A stretch of DNA of 64,000 nt from Beijerinckia indica subsp. indica ATCC 9039 (GCF_000019845.1 NC_010581.1:1245501-1309500); one strand, 5' to 3'. Shown: positions 17,724-27,864, counted from the stretch's first letter. Numbers and translations: made by a program. Notes: a model not told the origin generated them from the sequence alone.

Positions 17724-20410
17724 AGGAGCAGCCCACGCATTCCGAGCCCAATGCCTTGATGGTCAAAACTGGCAATGTCCGGCGCGGCCGGTTGAAAGTG
17801 TTTCTGGGCATGTCCCCTGGCGTGGGCAAGACCTATGAAATGCTACGGGCCGCGAGACGCCGCAAGGCCGAAGGCGGTGACGTCGTGATCGGTGTCGTGG
17901 AGACCCATGGGCGGCGAGAGACCGAAGCCTTGCTGCGTGGTCTTGAAATTCTTTCCCGCCGGCCGATCGATTATCGTGACCGCTCCTTCCTCGAGTTCGA
18001 CATTGACGCGGCGCTGGCACGCAAGCCAGCGCTTTTGCTTATTGATGAATACGCGCATTCCAACGTGCCCGGATCGCGGCATCCGAAACGCTGGCAGGAT
18101 GTGCAGGAGGTGCTTGCGGTTGGCATCGATGTCTGGACGACGCTGAATGTTCAGCATCTTGAAAGCCTCGTCGATGTCGTCTGGAAGATTACCGGAGTGC
18201 GTCAGCGCGAGACGGTGCCGGATTCGGCGCTCTCCAATGCCGATGAAATCGAGGTTGTGGACATCACGCCAAGTGAGTTGCGCCAGCGTCTCGCCGCGGG
18301 AAAAGTCTATGTGCCGGAGACGGCGCAACTCGCTTCGGAAAAATTCTTCAAGCCCGAGAATCTGACTGCCCTGCGAGAGCTTGCGCTCCGCCGCGCCGCG
18401 CAGACGATCGATGATCAGCTCATGGGAGAGATGAAACGCGCTGGCGTGGAAGGGCCTTGGGCGGCAGGCGAGCGCATCCTCGTCCTGATCGGTGCCGATA
18501 CCATGGCCCATTCGCTCATCCGCGCCGCGCGCCGCCTGTCCGACATGATGATGAATGCGCCATGGACGGTCGCTCATGTCGAAATAGCCAACCGGGCTCC
18601 CCCTGATACGGTGTCCGTCGCGCGTCTCAATGAGGCGTTCAAGCTGGCTGAACAACTGGGCGGGTCCACCGTGGTCTTGACCGGCAATGACCTAATCGAC
18701 TCCGCTTTCGCCTATGCACGGCAAAGCAACATCACTCAGATCATGGTTGGTAAGTCGCGGCGCGTCTGGTGGTGGAAATGGCGCAACCGCTCACTGGCCC
18801 ATGCACTGCTCGACAAGGCAACGGGTGTCGCTCTGCATGTCATTACTGAAGCAGCGCCCGATCACCTCATGCCACCTGTGCCGCCCGCGCGACCTGTCCA
18901 GAATCGATGGAGCGATTATGTCCTGGGCATTGGACTTGTGGCTGCGGCGACATTCCTTTCCTATTTCCTCGACCGCGCTTTTGAACATACCGATCTCGGC
19001 ATGATCTTCCTATCGGCGGTGCTGGCCGTCGGCGTGCTCTTTGGCTTGCGTCCCGCGCTTGTGGCGGCCACGCTCGCCTTTCTAACCTATAATTTTTTGT
19101 TCCTTGATCCACGCTATAGTTTCGCGATTGGTTCTCCGACTGATGTGCTGACGCTTCTGGTTTTTCTGGCCGTGGCCCTTGCAACCGGAGGACTTGCGGG
19201 CCGTGTGCGGGATCAGGCGAGCGCCACGGCGCGGCGTGCATCGGCTATTTCCGCCCTTCTTGCCGCCAGCCGTCGCTTGTCCGCCGTCTCCACGAAAGAC
19301 GAAGCCGCCAAGGCCCTGGCAGAGCAAGTGTCCGCCGCCGCGCGCGGCAAGGCCGTCGTTTTGCTCCCGATCGCGGAAACGATCGCGCCGGCTGCGACTG
19401 CATCGACAACCACGCCGTTAAGCACGGCGGATATGGGGACGGCCGATATGGCGGCCGCTCGCTGGGCCTGGGAGAAAGGCGAGAGCGCGGGCGCTGGCAC
19501 CGGTACATTACCAAATGCGGCCTGGACATTTCGGCCCTTGCAGGGTTTGCGGACCCGTTCAGGTGTTGTTGGAATCGAAGCCAAGGCGACCTCTCAGGAA
19601 GACGAGAGATTTGTCGCCGCTTTGCTGGACCAGGGCGCCGTTGCCCTCGAGCGTGCCGAACTTGCCGCCAAGGCTGCGGAAGCGGAGGCGTGGAAACGCT
19701 CGGACCAGTTGCGCTCGGCGCTCTTGAATTCAATCAGCCATGATTTGCGCACACCCCTCTCCACGGTGCTTGGTTCCGCGACGACGCTCATCGATTATGG
19801 CAAGACGCTTGACTCCGCTGTCAGCGTTGATCTTCTTGAAAGCATTCGGGAAGAGGCTGAGCGGCTGAACCGCTATGTCGGTAATCTTTTGAACATGACC
19901 CGTCTCGAAGGCGGAGCACTGAATCCGAGAAGCGAATGGACTGATGTGCGCGACGTTCTCAATGCCGCCGCGCAACGTGTGAGCCGGCGTCTTGGCAAAC
20001 GCAAGCTTGTGACAGATTATCCGCCAACCCTTTCACCGATCACTACCGATGCGGCTTTACTGGAGCAAGCAGTCGTGAATATTCTTGAAAATGCGATCGC
20101 TTACAGCCCAGATGATACCGATGTCGAAATCGCCGTCTATGAGGACCCTCGCAATATCGTCATCAGTATCGAGGATGAAGGGCGTGGCATTCCGACTGCG
20201 GAACTCTCGCGCGTCTTCGAGAAATTCCGGCGAATGGAAGAAATCAGCGATCGCGGCAAGGGCGTCGGTCTTGGACTTTCGATCTCGAAGGGTTTCGTCG
20301 ATGCAATGGGGGGCCGCATCGCCGCTGCCAGTCCCATCCATGGCGATAAAGGCACCCGTGTTTTGATTAGCCTTCCAAAGATGGCTGTGATTCCGCAAGG
20401 CAGCACATGA
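17720..20410 (+). CDS. kdpD: Osmosensitive K+ channel sensor histidine kinase KdpD
   Basis: This encodes 896 residues. The N-terminal KdpD domain has a Walker-type GMSPGVGKTYEML (about residues 30-42) and LLIDEYAHSNVPGSRH. A universal-stress-like domain follows (about 250-370). Four membrane helices of the DUF4118 type come next (about 395-500), then a GAF-like region. The kinase core has ISHDLRTPLSTVLG (phospho-accepting His near 674), N-box NILENAIAYSPDD and the G boxes DEGRGIP and GKGVGLGLSI. It senses potassium limitation or ionic strength and phosphorylates KdpE. It overlaps kdpC and kdpE by ATGA. Confidence 0.97.
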   Translation: MKEQPTHSEPNALMVKTGNVRRGRLKVFLGMSPGVGKTYEMLRAARRRKAEGGDVVIGVVETHGRRETEALLRGLEILSRRPIDYRDRSFLEFDIDAALARKPALLLIDEYAHSNVPGSRHPKRWQDVQEVLAVGIDVWTTLNVQHLESLVDVVWKITGVRQRETVPDSALSNADEIEVVDITPSELRQRLAAGKVYVPETAQLASEKFFKPENLTALRELALRRAAQTIDDQLMGEMKRAGVEGPWAAGERILVLIGADTMAHSLIRAARRLSDMMMNAPWTVAHVEIANRAPPDTVSVARLNEAFKLAEQLGGSTVVLTGNDLIDSAFAYARQSNITQIMVGKSRRVWWWKWRNRSLAHALLDKATGVALHVITEAAPDHLMPPVPPARPVQNRWSDYVLGIGLVAAATFLSYFLDRAFEHTDLGMIFLSAVLAVGVLFGLRPALVAATLAFLTYNFLFLDPRYSFAIGSPTDVLTLLVFLAVALATGGLAGRVRDQASATARRASAISALLAASRRLSAVSTKDEAAKALAEQVSAAARGKAVVLLPIAETIAPAATASTTTPLSTADMGTADMAAARWAWEKGESAGAGTGTLPNAAWTFRPLQGLRTRSGVVGIEAKATSQEDERFVAALLDQGAVALERAELAAKAAEAEAWKRSDQLRSALLNSISHDLRTPLSTVLGSATTLIDYGKTLDSAVSVDLLESIREEAERLNRYVGNLLNMTRLEGGALNPRSEWTDVRDVLNAAAQRVSRRLGKRKLVTDYPPTLSPITTDAALLEQAVVNILENAIAYSPDDTDVEIAVYEDPRNIVISIEDEGRGIPTAELSRVFEKFRRMEEISDRGKGVGLGLSISKGFVDAMGGRIAAASPIHGDKGTRVLISLPKMAVIPQGST

Positions 20411-21099
20411 ATGCGTTTCGGCCCCGGGTTCTTGTTATTGACGATGAGCCGCAGATTCATCGCTTTTTGCGGCCAGCTCTGGATGCGGCGGGCTATGAGC
20501 CGGTCCGTGCCGATAATGCCACTGATGGTCTCAAGGAAATAGCCCGCAAGGTTCCCGATGCGGTCGTGCTCGATCTTGGTCTGCCCGACATGGACGGCAA
20601 GGACGTTTTGCAAAAAGCGCGCGATTTCTATGATGGTCCGATCATCATTCTGTCCGCTCGCGATCGCGAGACGGAAAAGATTACCGCTCTCGATATGGGT
20701 GCGGATGATTATGTGGAAAAGCCTTTTGGCATCGGCGAGTTGCTGGCGCGTTTGCGCGTTGCGATGCGCCACAGATTGATCCGGAATGAAGCCTCGCCAG
20801 TCGTACAAGCCGGAGACGTTTCGGTTGATCTTGTGAACCGGCTTGTCACACGGGGTGGCGAGGTGATCCGCCTTTCTCCCAAGGAATATGATCTGCTGGC
20901 CAAACTGCTTGAAGCGGGTGGCAAGGTCGTCACCCACAAACAGCTTCTCACGGCGGTGTGGGGACCGGCCCATGCGGAAGACGTGCAATATCTCCGTGTA
21001 TTCGTTGGTCAGCTCAGGCAAAAGTTGGAGAACGATCCTGCATCACCCAAATTGATCACGACCGAACCGGGCGTGGGCTACCGCTTTTATATCCCTTAA
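20407..21099 (+). CDS. kdpE: Response regulator KdpE
   Basis: This encodes 230 residues. The receiver domain has the acidic pair IDDE (residues 11-14), phospho-acceptor Asp56 in VLDLGLPDMDG and the Lys in YVEKPFGIGELL. An OmpR/PhoB winged helix follows, with RLSPKEYDLLAKLLEAGG and GVGYRFYIP at the C-terminus. It activates kdp transcription when phosphorylated by KdpD. It is the last gene of the locus; no strong terminator hairpin was found after it. Confidence 0.97.
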   Translation: MNAFRPRVLVIDDEPQIHRFLRPALDAAGYEPVRADNATDGLKEIARKVPDAVVLDLGLPDMDGKDVLQKARDFYDGPIIILSARDRETEKITALDMGADDYVEKPFGIGELLARLRVAMRHRLIRNEASPVVQAGDVSVDLVNRLVTRGGEVIRLSPKEYDLLAKLLEAGGKVVTHKQLLTAVWGPAHAEDVQYLRVFVGQLRQKLENDPASPKLITTEPGVGYRFYIP

Positions 21100-21219
21100 T
21101 CATCATACGGTCGCCGAAAGGCACATTCTGTCTCTTTCGTATTTATACAACGCTTATGTTCACCAAAAGAAGACGTATGGATAATTGATGTCGTCCCGAT
21201 CCAGATAGAGCGCAGCACG

Positions 21220-22206
21220 ATGAAATCATCTCATCGTGGCTTTCGACCCGGGAATGGGCGGCTCGATGGGGACAGAATGAACGATATCGCTTTATCTTCA
21301 CGTGATAGACAGACGAAAACAAGCTTCGCGACAGGTAAAACCTTTTGTCTCTTTTTGTTTTGTATGAGTGGCGTGGCGATGACAGAGACAAGCCATGCCG
21401 ATGACGCGCATTCCGAGGTCGATAAAAGCCAGTATTCGCTTTTCAATCCGACGCCTGATTCAGCCCTGCGCCCTTTCGTAACCGACCGGCCGACCAAAAG
21501 TAATTCACCCTACACAGTCGATGCCGGGCGCTTCCAATATGAAATGGATCTTTACAATGCTGTCACGACGAGTGCTCAAGGACAGACGACCTATTTTGGT
21601 CAGACACTCGATCCTGTCTTGAAACTCGGTCTCACCAGCCAGATCGATTTTGAATTTCAACCGGGCGGGCTTGTCAATGCCCGTACACTCGATCACGCGA
21701 GCGGCCAGCAAGTCTCTCATCTTTATGGCTTCGGCGATACGGTCCTGCGCACCAAGTTCAATTTGTTCGGCGATGATGGCGGCGATCAGGCTATGGCGCT
21801 CATCCTTTATGGCAAGCTCCCGTCTGCCCGCGCCGGTCTTGGTAATGGCCTTGTCGAGGGCGGCGCGATCCTGCCCTGGTCGATCAGCTTACCCCAGGAT
21901 TTCACGCTCCTGTTCATGCCGGAAATCGATATTTTAAAAAATAACAATGACAGCCGTCGTCATGCGAACTTCGTCAACCTTATCAACATCAGTCATCCGG
22001 TGCCCTTCGTTAAGGATTTGACCTTCGCTGCTGAATTTTTCACGTCCGTCAGTGCGGACAGAGGCACACCGAATATCTATACGCTCGATTTTGCCCTTTC
22101 CTATATTGTCGTCAAGGATCTCCAACTTGATGGTGGCATCAATATTGGTCTCAATCGTGACGCCCCGAACCTTCAGCTTTATGCCGGTATCTCGCAGCGC
22201 TTTTGA
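21220..22206 (+). CDS. MetA-pathway-of-phenol-degradation-like outer-membrane protein
   Basis: This encodes 328 residues. A long N-terminal leader contains FCLFLFCMSGVAMTETSHA (about 43-61), probably the signal peptide, so translation may start at ATG 21277 (MNDIALSS). The mature part has alternating beta-strands typical of the phenol_MetA_deg/transporter family: FVTDRPTKSNSPYTVDAGRF, DPVLKLGLTSQIDFEFQPGG, GDTVLRTKFNLFGDD and a terminal aromatic residue (AGISQRF), as in outer-membrane barrels. The function in this family is generally unproven; it may be a porin-like channel for small organic molecules. Confidence 0.75.
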   Translation: MKSSHRGFRPGNGRLDGDRMNDIALSSRDRQTKTSFATGKTFCLFLFCMSGVAMTETSHADDAHSEVDKSQYSLFNPTPDSALRPFVTDRPTKSNSPYTVDAGRFQYEMDLYNAVTTSAQGQTTYFGQTLDPVLKLGLTSQIDFEFQPGGLVNARTLDHASGQQVSHLYGFGDTVLRTKFNLFGDDGGDQAMALILYGKLPSARAGLGNGLVEGGAILPWSISLPQDFTLLFMPEIDILKNNNDSRRHANFVNLINISHPVPFVKDLTFAAEFFTSVSADRGTPNIYTLDFALSYIVVKDLQLDGGINIGLNRDAPNLQLYAGISQRF

Positions 22207-22265
22207 GGTGACATCTTCATTCATAGCCGTGCGCGCCACCGGTCGCCAGCGCATGAATATGCGCA

Positions 22266-22305
22266 ACGCCCCGATCTCAGATGGAGAGGCGGGGCGTATT
22301 TGTTG
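22266..22305. terminator. Bidirectional terminator-like hairpin
   Basis: ACGCCCC (22266-22272) pairs with GGGGCGT (22291-22297), with inner TCTC/GAGA pairing, followed by ATTTGTT on the plus strand. It lies between the convergent MetA-like and Pls-like genes. Confidence 0.55.
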
Positions 22306-22374
22306 GCTTCGATGATCAAAATGCCTGGGTACGGGGCGATGCGCGATGCTTACCTGAGCTTATGAGAGCCGGGT

Positions 22375-25300
22375 TCACAAGCTCTTCGGCTCCGCCGGCG
22401 CACCTGTCCATTCCGTCAGCGGCGGGATTTTTTCTCCCTTCATGACCAGGGTCAGTGGCCCGAGCCGGGAATAATCGGACACATGCGTATCATAAAGGAC
22501 CGTAGAGCCGGCGCCGATGGTGACGCCCTTGCCGACGAAGACGCGGCCGACTTTCATCACGCGGTCTTCATAGAGATGAGTCTGCAAGGCCGAAAGGGCG
22601 TTCAACGCGGTGAAATCGCCGATGGTGACGCAATCGAATTCAGTGATGTCCGTCATATCCATGTAAATGCCGCGTCCGCATTTCGTGCCGAACAGGCGCA
22701 AAAGCCACGGCAGGAAGGGCGTGCCGCGCAAATGATCGAGCAGGACCTTGCCGGCGAGACCCCAATACATGACGGCCACGGCTTCCGTTCGCATCGCCCA
22801 GAATGACCACATGGGTTTGGTCACGGGCTCGTAGCGACCCATGCTCAGCCATTTGATGATGATGACGACAAAAGCGAGTCCCAAAGTGATCGCCACTGAG
22901 GAGAGGGTGAAAGCCCAGAGAATTTCGAAATAAAGACCTTCCAGCACGCTTTTTGAGAACCAATCCGTGGCCCAGGTGCCGAAGGTGATGAACAACATGG
23001 TCGGCAGCGAGATTGTCACCGCCTCGAAACAGCCACGCGCGAATTTCTTCCAACGTGGTGCTTCATAGGTCCAGGTCGCGCCGCCCGTGTCGAATTTCTG
23101 CCGCACCGGCAATTTGATCGGTGGCGAGCCGAACCACGTATCATGCTCGTGCATGAGTTCATTGGCTGGCGGCTTCGACTTGATGCCGATGAGCGCATTG
23201 GCGGGAATATCCGCGCCCGCCGGAACCACGGCGCTATTGCCGACGAAGACGCGGGCCCCCGTCCGCACCCGTTTCAGGGTCATCCAGCCGTTGCGGATTT
23301 CCTCATCGCCCAGCATGACTTCATCGGCGATGAAACATTTCTCGCCGATTTCCACGAGATCGTAGCGGCCGGAAAGATTGGTGGAAATCTCCGCATCCTT
23401 GCCGATCTTGGCACCCATGAGGCGATACCAAGCCCGCATATATACCGTGGCATAGAGCGCCGACAGGGTTTCCAGCGTGACCTCGGTTGCGAGCGTCATC
23501 AGCCACTTGCGGAAATAGAACCAGGAATGGATCGAATAACGACCCTCCCGCACACGCGGTAGGATGATCCAGCGGCAAAGCGCGATGAAGCCCACGGTGA
23601 CGAGCACCATGACGAACGCGGTTGGCCAGGCCATGACAGGGATCGTGGCCATATAGACGAAATGATCGATCACAGCGGAGCCAATCAATTCGTCGATTCG
23701 ATCGAATACCCAGAAGGCTGGAATGATTGGCATCAGCCCGAGCGGGGGGATGATGAGCAAAGCGAGGAGATAGCCAAGGCCGAGAAGGAAGCGGCGCGGA
23801 GCCGAGGCTTTAGGAGCTTCCCCGAGGTCCGCGCGATCGACCGTGCCAATCTTTTTGCCGGGCGAACCATCAATATTGTCCCAGGCGCCGATTGTCGTGC
23901 CGGCCGGCAAGGCCGTCAGATCTCCGAGCGCCGCTCCTTCGCCGATCACCACATCGTTTTCAAGGACACAGGAGGAACCGATATAGGCATCGTCGCCGAT
24001 GGTGATCGGGCCAATGACAAGTTCATTGCCCTCGACCCGCGCATTGGCGAAATTGCCGACCGAGCCGATACTGACCCTCGAGCCAATGCTGATCAGATCA
24101 GGCGCGCCGGCCTCGATCTCGCCCAATAGGGCATCCTTGCCAATCTGGGCGCCGAGCGCGCGCAGATAAAGCCGCATGATCGGCGAGCCTTGGAACCATT
24201 TCAGATGGACGAGGCCGAGAAATCTTTTGGTGAGCCACCAGCGGAAAAAATAGACGCCCCAGAGGGGATAGCGGCCGGGTTTGGTGCGGCCAATGATCAG
24301 CCATTTGGCGGCAATGGCGATCAGCACCGTGCTGATATTGATCGCCATATAGACGCCGATCAGCGAGACGATTTCCTCAAACAGAGTGGCATCGGCGCCG
24401 GTCAGCAACATATAGCTGACGAAAACGCCGAGCCATTGCGCGGTGATGAGCGCGATGATGACCGGCAGGGCTACGGCCTGAGCGAGGCCGCAGAGAAACC
24501 GCCGCAGGAGGGGCGGAGGGTCAAAGGCCAGAGAGGCCTCCGGGCCAGCGGCGAGCTTGCCTTGCAGCAGTTCCGCCATGCCGCGCAGGCTGCGGGCGGT
24601 ATAGACATCCTGCAAGGTGATACCGGCGAGCGCCGGCGTTTCCCGGACCAGCGAGATGAATCGGGCCGCCAGCAGGGAATGGCCGCCGAGATCGGTGAAG
24701 AAATCGGCATCGAGCGGGATCGGCTGCGGCGGCAAGACGCGTTTGGCAGCCTCGAGCAGACAGGCTTCCGTCTCGTTGCGGGGAACTTCCTGCGCGTCTT
24801 GATCCTGGATTTGCGAAAGCTCGCGCTGTTTCAGGCTCTTGCGATCGACCTTGCCAGACGAGAGTCGCGGCAGGGTTTCGATCGCCTCGAAACGTGCGGG
24901 GACCATATAGGGGGGCAGAGTGGCGCGCAGCTCCTGCCTCGTTGAGGCCGGATCGATTGCGCTGCCAGGAGTGGGCACGAGAAAGGCGACGAGCTGTTCA
25001 AGGCCGGCATCCTGGCGCAGGACGACGGCAGCCTGGGCGATGCCCGGACAATCGGCGAGCTTCGCCTCGATCTCGCCGAGTTCGACGCGAAAGCCGCGAA
25101 CCTTGACCTGATCGTCAATGCGTCCACGAAAAACGAGATTGCTATTGCCATCGATCTGAACCGCATCCCCGGAGCGATAGAGCAGGGGGGCGTCAGCGTC
25201 CGTCTCGTAAGGATTGGCGATGAATTTCTGCGCGGTCAGATGCTCGCGTTTCAAATAGCCTTGGGCAACGCCAGGGCCGCCGATCAGCAATTCGCCTTCC

Positions 25301-26412
25301 TGTCCATTGGGCAGCAGGGTCAGGGCCTCATCGGCGACATAACAGCAGTAATTGGGCAACGGCTGGCCGATCGTCACATCCTCGCCCGGATGGACTTCCG
25401 CCACTGTGGCGACGACCGTGGCCTCGGTCGGCCCATAGGAATTAAAAACATGCCGTCCCGGCCGGCACCAACGATTGGCGATGGCGGGTGGGCAGGCTTC
25501 GCCGCCGAGAATGATCAAGCGCAGGGTCGAAACATCGCGCGGCAGCAAAGAGAGCAGCGTCGGCACAGTGTCGAGCACAGAGACGCCGTGGGACTCCATC
25601 AGCTCCGGGAGCTTGTCGACCTCGCCCATCATCTGTGGCGTCGCGACGAAGAGGCTGGCGCCGACGAGATAGGGCAGCCAGATTTCTTCCATCGACAGGT
25701 CGAAGGCAACCGAGGCACCCTGGAAGACGACGTCGCTCGCCTTGAGCCCATAGACCTCATTGGCCGAACGCAGGTAATGGCAAATGTTGCGGCCGGAAAT
25801 GACGATGCCCTTGGGCGTCCCGGTGGAGCCCGAGGTATAGATGAGATAGGCAGGATGATCGGGCGTCGCACCCAAAGCGCGGGCATTGACCTTAACGCCG
25901 CCCTTGAGGTCTCCGCTGGCTGGGATCAACTTGGCCGGGGTCACGACCGGACAGGGAATAGTCTCATCAATCTTGTAGGTGAAGGCCTCGGCGGTGAGAA
26001 GGCCCCAGGCCTCCGCGTCCGCAAGGCAGATGCCGATGCGTTCGACCGGGGCATCGGCATCGAAGGGCAGCCAGGCGGCGCCGGTTTTGGCGACGGCGAT
26101 CTGCGAGACCAGAAGTTCATGGCCACGCGGCATCCACAAGCCGATGATCTGGCCTGGCCGCAGACCTTGGGCGACGAGGCCCCGGGCTAAAATTTCCGCT
26201 TTGGCATCGAGTTCGGCATAAGTCAGCGTGCCAGCTTCCGTCACCATGGCGATGGTGGACGGCTGCGCAGCGACGGTTTTGGCGAAAATTTCGGCCAGCA
26301 GTTCATCGCGCAGGAGATCGAGACGTTTCGCACCCTGAAGGATGCCCTCGCGGACCCTTTCGTCGCCATTCTCCAGAGGGGGCAGGGAAGTCACCGCGGA
26401 AAATCGCGCCAT
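22375..26412 (-). CDS. Pls/PosA-family nonribosomal peptide synthetase
   Basis: This encodes 1345 residues. The adenylation domain (about 30-530) has YTSGSTGTPKG, FDLSMEEIW, NSYGPTEATV, YRSGD and GRIDDQVKVRGFRVELGE. The carrier domain (about 545-620) has DLGGHSLLA, with its pantetheine Ser near 579. The rest is six membrane helices in three pairs, separated by three left-handed beta-helix (hexapeptide) domains, for example IGDDAYIGSSCVLENDVVIG. This is the layout of epsilon-poly-L-lysine synthetase (Pls), which makes amino-acid homopolymers at the membrane without condensation or thioesterase domains. Hand alignment to GrsA gives pocket residues D-L-E-D-I-L-S-V-V; the two acidic positions would suit a basic amino acid. 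Start ATG 26412 has AGGA upstream. It stands alone downstream of fabI. Confidence 0.88.
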   Translation of the reverse strand: MARFSAVTSLPPLENGDERVREGILQGAKRLDLLRDELLAEIFAKTVAAQPSTIAMVTEAGTLTYAELDAKAEILARGLVAQGLRPGQIIGLWMPRGHELLVSQIAVAKTGAAWLPFDADAPVERIGICLADAEAWGLLTAEAFTYKIDETIPCPVVTPAKLIPASGDLKGGVKVNARALGATPDHPAYLIYTSGSTGTPKGIVISGRNICHYLRSANEVYGLKASDVVFQGASVAFDLSMEEIWLPYLVGASLFVATPQMMGEVDKLPELMESHGVSVLDTVPTLLSLLPRDVSTLRLIILGGEACPPAIANRWCRPGRHVFNSYGPTEATVVATVAEVHPGEDVTIGQPLPNYCCYVADEALTLLPNGQEGELLIGGPGVAQGYLKREHLTAQKFIANPYETDADAPLLYRSGDAVQIDGNSNLVFRGRIDDQVKVRGFRVELGEIEAKLADCPGIAQAAVVLRQDAGLEQLVAFLVPTPGSAIDPASTRQELRATLPPYMVPARFEAIETLPRLSSGKVDRKSLKQRELSQIQDQDAQEVPRNETEACLLEAAKRVLPPQPIPLDADFFTDLGGHSLLAARFISLVRETPALAGITLQDVYTARSLRGMAELLQGKLAAGPEASLAFDPPPLLRRFLCGLAQAVALPVIIALITAQWLGVFVSYMLLTGADATLFEEIVSLIGVYMAINISTVLIAIAAKWLIIGRTKPGRYPLWGVYFFRWWLTKRFLGLVHLKWFQGSPIMRLYLRALGAQIGKDALLGEIEAGAPDLISIGSRVSIGSVGNFANARVEGNELVIGPITIGDDAYIGSSCVLENDVVIGEGAALGDLTALPAGTTIGAWDNIDGSPGKKIGTVDRADLGEAPKASAPRRFLLGLGYLLALLIIPPLGLMPIIPAFWVFDRIDELIGSAVIDHFVYMATIPVMAWPTAFVMVLVTVGFIALCRWIILPRVREGRYSIHSWFYFRKWLMTLATEVTLETLSALYATVYMRAWYRLMGAKIGKDAEISTNLSGRYDLVEIGEKCFIADEVMLGDEEIRNGWMTLKRVRTGARVFVGNSAVVPAGADIPANALIGIKSKPPANELMHEHDTWFGSPPIKLPVRQKFDTGGATWTYEAPRWKKFARGCFEAVTISLPTMLFITFGTWATDWFSKSVLEGLYFEILWAFTLSSVAITLGLAFVVIIIKWLSMGRYEPVTKPMWSFWAMRTEAVAVMYWGLAGKVLLDHLRGTPFLPWLLRLFGTKCGRGIYMDMTDITEFDCVTIGDFTALNALSALQTHLYEDRVMKVGRVFVGKGVTIGAGSTVLYDTHVSDYSRLGPLTLVMKGEKIPPLTEWTGAPAEPKSL

Positions 26413-26636
26413 GAGGAATCCTGTGCAAACGGTGGCGGCTCAACAAGCGACGCGAATGAAGAGGATCGGAGAGGCAATCGTGGGTATCGCGCGAGTGAAG
26501 ACGCTATTTGCTCTTAAAGCATGAAAGGGTGCAAGATATCAGTTTAATCTTACTGGCGCCTGAACAATATCTCCCATCATCATTCGGTCGCGCATTTTTG
26601 GTCTTTTCTAAGACGTAACGAAAATTTGCAAGTGTC

Positions 26637-26663
26637 CCAATGGTCATTCTTTATGACCATTGG
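26637..26663. repeat. Palindromic repeat, GGTCAT family, copy 1
   Basis: CCAATGGTCAT (26637-26647) and ATGACCATTGG (26653-26663) are perfect 11-bp arms around a five-base loop. It lies about 90 bases beyond the fabI stop and may act as its terminator or mRNA end. The core GGTCAT/ATGACC recurs elsewhere in the window. Confidence 0.8.
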
Positions 26664-26674
26664 TTTCAAATGTT

Positions 26675-26700
26675 CCACGGCCATCCTTTATGACCGCTGG
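26675..26700. repeat. Palindromic repeat, GGTCAT family, degenerate copy 2
   Basis: CCACGGCCAT (26675-26684) faces ATGACCGCTGG (26690-26700) with mismatches. It lies 11 bases from copy 1, as if the element had duplicated and decayed. Confidence 0.55.
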
Positions 26701-26750
26701 TTTATTGCATGAGATCCAGAAGCGGCTGCTTTCCGAATCTCATGTTTGGA

Positions 26751-27599
26751 TCATTCCTTGCCGACAGCCCCGATATCCGGCGCGGCGGGATTTTTCATGC
26801 CGACGACATGATAGCCGGCATCGACATGCAGGATCTCTCCGGTGATTCCGCGTGCCATGGGAGAAACCAGAAAAGCCGCGCTTTCCCCGACTTCCTCGAT
26901 CGTTACGGTCCGGCGCAAAGGCGCGTTATATTCATTCCATTTCAGGATATAACGGAAATCACCAATGCCCGAGGCGGCGAGCGTCTTGATGGGACCAGCC
27001 GAGATGGCATTGACGCGAATATTCTTTTCGCCGAGATCGGCGGCGAGATAGAGCACGCTCGCTTCAAGAGCCGCTTTGGCGATACCCATGACGTTATAAT
27101 GCGGCATCCATTTTTCGGCGCCGTAATAAGTCAGGGTCAGCATGGAGCCGCCATTCGGCATCAGCTTTTCTGCCCGCTGCGCGACGGCGGTGAAGGAATA
27201 GCAGGAGATGAGGAGCGTATTGGAGAAATTCTCCGCCGTCGTTTCGACATAGCGACCAGTTAACTGGTCCTTGTCGGAAAAGGCCACGCAATGAACCACG
27301 AAATCAATGGTGCCCCAGGTTTTGGCCAGGACATCGAAAACAGCGTCGAGGCTCGCGGGATCGGTCACGTCGCAATGGCCGGCGACCAATGCGCCCAATT
27401 CCTGGGCCAATGGCCGCACGCGTTTTTCCAAGGATTCGCCCTGAAAGGTGAATGCGAGTTCAGCTCCGCTTTCATGCAGGGCTTTGGCGATTCCCCAGGC
27501 GATCGATCGATTATTCGCTAGTCCCATGATTAGGCCACGTTTGCCAGTCAGGAAACCAGGCGTTTTGAGGGCAGGAGTCAGACTTTCCGGTTGCGTCAT
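26751..27599 (-). CDS. fabI: Enoyl-[acyl-carrier-protein] reductase (NADH) FabI
   Basis: This encodes 282 residues from ATG 27599. A TTG eight codons upstream is in frame but less likely. It is a cytoplasmic SDR-fold enzyme that reduces the trans-2-enoyl-ACP in the last step of each fatty-acid elongation cycle. FabI signature: GLANNRSIAWGIAKALHESG near the N-terminus (NADH binding), CDVTDPASLDAVFD, and the catalytic Tyr-X6-Tyr-X-(5-6)-Lys region YYGAEKWMPHYNVMGIAKAA, followed by RVNAISAGPIKTLAASGI. The C-terminus GEILHVDAGYHVVGM is typical. It could also supply reduced acyl chains to the lipid-type pathways nearby, but nothing in the sequence shows that. Confidence 0.95.
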   Translation of the reverse strand: MTQPESLTPALKTPGFLTGKRGLIMGLANNRSIAWGIAKALHESGAELAFTFQGESLEKRVRPLAQELGALVAGHCDVTDPASLDAVFDVLAKTWGTIDFVVHCVAFSDKDQLTGRYVETTAENFSNTLLISCYSFTAVAQRAEKLMPNGGSMLTLTYYGAEKWMPHYNVMGIAKAALEASVLYLAADLGEKNIRVNAISAGPIKTLAASGIGDFRYILKWNEYNAPLRRTVTIEEVGESAAFLVSPMARGITGEILHVDAGYHVVGMKNPAAPDIGAVGKE

Positions 27600-27864
27600 T
27601 CGTTCTGGACCAGGCACGGGCAAAGAGGCCGGGATTAAGAGATGCGAACCATGGAACGGCCGCCGCTTCTGCCGCGTTTAAGGGCTACGCGGCATTTGTG
27701 CAAGGTTGACGAAAAAAGCCCGGCCCTCGCGCAGCACAATTTTTCAGAAAAACATTGTCCAATTCGGTCCTATGGAATTAGCATTATATCTCGCCGGAAG
27801 AGCGGGAATGGATCATTTATCCATCAAAAGTAGTCCATCAAAAAATGGTTAAGGAGAGCGCAAG

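Larger units (their letters stand above)
26413..26750. other. Intergenic region with palindromic repeats
   Basis: These 338 bases lie between fabI and the synthetase gene, both transcribed leftwards. They hold two neighbouring palindromes of the GGTCAT...ATGACC family (26637-26663 and a degenerate copy at 26675-26700) and presumably the synthetase promoter. No gene was seen. Confidence 0.6.
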
